Shown here: piece by piece, positions 4,685 through 6,456 of the stretch | How the letters are laid out: each line of letters starts with the position of its first letter | Position numbering within the stretch: the first letter of the stretch is position 1 | The notes under the pieces: model-generated | What the model saw: only the letters and a program-made list of their open reading frames with translations | What the model was told of the DNA's origin: nothing | Databases searched by the model: none | Assembly: GCA_946480485.1 (NCBI GenBank) | Contig: CAMLJW010000313.1 | Span: forward strand, 1 to 6,456 | DNA: 6,456 bases | DNA from: an uncultured Streptomyces sp. | Lineage (GTDB): Bacteria > Actinomycetota > Actinomycetes > Streptomycetales > Streptomycetaceae | Direction: 5' to 3' | Position numbers and translations under genes: made by a program

Positions 4685-6157
4685 ATGCAGCGTCCGATGG
4701 CCGTTGTCAGCGTCGCCACCACCGTCGTTCTGCTGGCAGGTTGCAGCGGCAACGACGACAAGTCCAACTCGACGCCCGAGAGCGGCGGCAGCGCCACCAC
4801 GCCGTCAGCGCCGGCAGTAGCCTCCTTCGACCCTCCCAAGGCATTCGTCGCGATGTCGGCGTTCGGGGTCGAGCGCACGGCCAAGGACAATCAGTACACG
4901 CTCCAGTCCGGCATGGTGGGCCAGACCTCCCTGATCGCGGGACTCACCGGTGTCACCGGCCGCAACATCGCCGCGAAGGGCGAGCCCTGGACCGCCCCGT
5001 CCGCTGCGGCGTCCACCACCGAGACGCTGGACGTGACCGCACCGATGGGCGTCCAACTGGACGGCAAGGACGTCGTAGCGATCGCTTACGTTCAGAACGA
5101 CAAGGGCAACGGCACCCAGAAGGCCAAGGGCCAGGTGGTGTTCCAGTGGCTCAACGCGAGCGACGGCAAGAAGGTTGCCGAGGTCACCGCGGACCTCACC
5201 CCGGCCCTCGGCGCCGGCCAAGGCGGCGACAACGTGGTGAGCCAGGCCTACGACGCCGCCACCGGGCAGATCGTCGTGGGTGTCGGAGCCGCCGGCGAGG
5301 CGGCCGCCAAGAAGGGCGGCGAGGTGTTCACGGTCTATGCCGACCCGAAGACCCAGAAGTCGACCGTCATTCCGTTCGTCACCCCTGCGGGCGTGCTGAA
5401 CGGTGTCGTCGCCGGCGCGAAGGGCGGCAACCAGGAGGGTGCGGCCGACGGCACGATCGTGATCGCCGATGGTGCGACCGGCAAGATCACCAAGCAGACC
5501 CCGACCAAGCAGGACTACCTGAACGCGGCAGGCAGCGGCTCCAAGCGCGCCTACCTCGCCTCCAACTCGTACACGGGCAACGACAAGTACAAGAACGCCC
5601 TGTACTCGGTCGACATAGCCAGCGGCGCCGTCGTACAGACCAAGTCACAGGTTGTGGACGAGCAACTGAGCAGCTTCACCTGCTGGGGTGATCAGGCCAA
5701 GGCTGTGGTCTGCACGTCCGGCGAGTCCGGCGGCAAGGAGATCATCGGCTTCGACGACACCACCGGCAAGAAGACCTGGGGGTACACCGACCAGTCGGCG
5801 AGCCGGGTCGTCCCGGCGGTCACCGCGGCGTTCCACGGCATCGTCTACGCCCAGGCCGAGGCCCAGCCGGTGCTGATGGACGCGGCGACCGGCGCGGACG
5901 TGCCGACCAGTACGCCGACTGCGTCCTCGATGCCTTCGGCCGGCGCGACCCCGACCGAGGGCGCGACGCCGACCGACGGTACACCGCCGCAGGGCAATGA
6001 CCCGGGCAGCGCGAACGGTTCGGACATGTCGCTGTACGACGGCAAGCCGAAGTCACCGACGGCGGTCACCCAGTACGGCGGCGCCTACCTGCAGGCCCCG
6101 AGCGGCAGTAACTACGACTTCCAGTCAATCCTGATCGCGCTGGCACCCACCGCCTGA
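4685..6157 (+). CDS. Secreted lipoprotein with PQQ-like beta-propeller repeats
   Basis: The 490-residue product starts with a lipoprotein signal peptide: short N-region with R3, hydrophobic core 5-17, lipobox LAGC with lipidated Cys at 20. A Ser/Gly/Thr/Pro-rich tether follows (21-46). The body shows repeated propeller-type turns of the form D-x-x-[TS]-G at the ends of strands: DAATG (190-194), DGATG (262-266), DIASG (310-314), DDTTG (358-361) and DAATG (399-403), with YSVD and IIGFDD strands before them, as in PQQ-like/WD-like repeat proteins. Cys333 and Cys343 may form a disulfide. A low-complexity Pro/Thr/Ser/Gly segment (404-445) interrupts the last blade before a conserved-looking end (452-490). 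The start is supported by AGGGGGAG at 4668-4675, nine bases upstream, and by the need for R3 in the signal peptide; a second ATG at codon 5 is less likely. The protein should be anchored on the outer face of the cell membrane. Ligand or partner is unknown, and no redox residues are evident. Confidence 0.85.
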   Translation: MQRPMAVVSVATTVVLLAGCSGNDDKSNSTPESGGSATTPSAPAVASFDPPKAFVAMSAFGVERTAKDNQYTLQSGMVGQTSLIAGLTGVTGRNIAAKGEPWTAPSAAASTTETLDVTAPMGVQLDGKDVVAIAYVQNDKGNGTQKAKGQVVFQWLNASDGKKVAEVTADLTPALGAGQGGDNVVSQAYDAATGQIVVGVGAAGEAAAKKGGEVFTVYADPKTQKSTVIPFVTPAGVLNGVVAGAKGGNQEGAADGTIVIADGATGKITKQTPTKQDYLNAAGSGSKRAYLASNSYTGNDKYKNALYSVDIASGAVVQTKSQVVDEQLSSFTCWGDQAKAVVCTSGESGGKEIIGFDDTTGKKTWGYTDQSASRVVPAVTAAFHGIVYAQAEAQPVLMDAATGADVPTSTPTASSMPSAGATPTEGATPTDGTPPQGNDPGSANGSDMSLYDGKPKSPTAVTQYGGAYLQAPSGSNYDFQSILIALAPTA

Positions 6158-6178
6158 TGCCCTGAAACCGGGTAGGAC

Positions 6179-6195
6179 GGCCGGGTCGCCCGGCC
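6179..6195. terminator. Hairpin terminator between convergent genes
   Basis: GGCCGGG-TCG-CCCGGCC is a perfect 7-base-pair, all G/C stem with a 3-base loop, 21 bases after the lipoprotein stop and directly abutting the stop of the convergent gene on the other strand (6196-6198). There is no T run, which is normal for streptomycete terminators. It can fold in both transcripts and so may serve both genes. Confidence 0.72.
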
Positions 6196-6456
6196 CTAGC
6201 TACGCCCTCCGGGGGCAGCAGCATGCTGAGCGACAGCTGGGCTCCTCAACGAGGGCAGCTTGCGCCACGCCCTCAGCAGCTTTGTGGCTTCCTCGCACCG
6301 CATCTCGCCAGGCCGGCAGTCGCCACAGTGCGTGGAGTGGTCGAAGAAGGCGCGCCACGCTTTCCGTTTGGCGGTGTGTGTGGTGTTGCCAGCTGTTCGC
6401 TGCGTGTGGCCGGAGCCGCTGCCGTCGTCGCGCCACTGCCGGCTGGTGCCGCTCAC
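6196..6456 (-). CDS. Small Cys/His-rich protein of unknown function, possibly cut by the window edge
   Basis: The - strand frame encodes 86 residues from a GTG at the very edge of the window to TAG at 6196-6198, so the true start may lie outside. The N-terminal third is polar and looks disordered. The centre reads as an amphipathic helix followed by a possible metal-binding knot: H40, H43, C44, C47 and C54 (HSTHCGDCRPGEMRCEEATK), then another helix (LLRAWRKL). Small actinomycete proteins with a similar H-x2-HC-x2-C-x6-C arrangement and a flanking Trp/Arg helix are common and mostly unnamed. Third codon positions favour G/C moderately, less than in the lipoprotein. The frame converges with the lipoprotein gene and ends at the shared hairpin. 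A different - strand frame (6200-6436) also stays open but is rich in Arg/His with no pattern; I prefer this one. Confidence 0.5.
   Translation of the reverse strand: MSGTSRQWRDDGSGSGHTQRTAGNTTHTAKRKAWRAFFDHSTHCGDCRPGEMRCEEATKLLRAWRKLPSLRSPAVAQHAAAPGGRS

Noticed and set aside
4332..4820. Possible 162-codon gene covering the gap before the lipoprotein
   Set aside because: It runs past the lipoprotein start in a different frame, has low-complexity Arg/Ser/Ala ends and no fitting ribosome binding site.
4489..5691. A 400-codon open frame on the + strand
   Set aside because: Its product is almost entirely Arg/Gly/His/Gln-rich and it overlaps the lipoprotein gene in another frame. It is a by-product of high G+C, not a gene.

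Overview
The window looks like chromosomal DNA of a Streptomyces or a close actinomycete. G+C is high (hand counts of 60-base lines give about 72% in housekeeping-type coding sequence), codon third positions are almost always G or C, GTG starts are used, starts overlap stops, and the large lipoprotein has a typical actinobacterial lipobox. No RNA gene, CRISPR array or complete insertion sequence is visible.

Left part (1-1532): the distal end of a type I restriction-modification operon. It holds the last 25 codons of hsdM, a complete two-domain specificity gene hsdS coupled to it by an ATGA overlap, and then only about the first 22 codons of hsdR before the reading frame runs into unrelated sequence. 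The modification and specificity parts may still work, but the nuclease at this locus is destroyed.

Middle part (about 1536-3303): a compact three-gene operon with its own presumed promoter region, containing a 15-base palindrome. It encodes a P-loop GTPase with an MglA/Arf-like switch region, a protein with a two-helix membrane hairpin between helical cytosolic arms, and a small three-helix membrane protein. Both junctions are GTGA start/stop overlaps, so the three products are probably made together and may act as one membrane-linked GTPase module. I do not recognise it as a named system. Its place directly behind a broken restriction operon makes a defence or other conflict role a reasonable but unproven guess. 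It is the best candidate here for something undescribed.

Right of it (3304-4221) is a graveyard: a decayed helical-repeat (TPR-like) fragment on the + strand, a possible regulator tail on the - strand, and the C-terminal half of a short-chain dehydrogenase/reductase with no nucleotide-binding half. A long open frame runs through all of this and could be mistaken for one gene. A 463-base stretch without a recognisable gene follows (4222-4684).

The last part (4685-6456) looks like ordinary chromosome: a 490-residue secreted lipoprotein with PQQ-like beta-propeller repeats, preceded by a 12-base tandem repeat, then a hairpin terminator shared with a convergent small Cys-rich protein gene that reaches the window edge.
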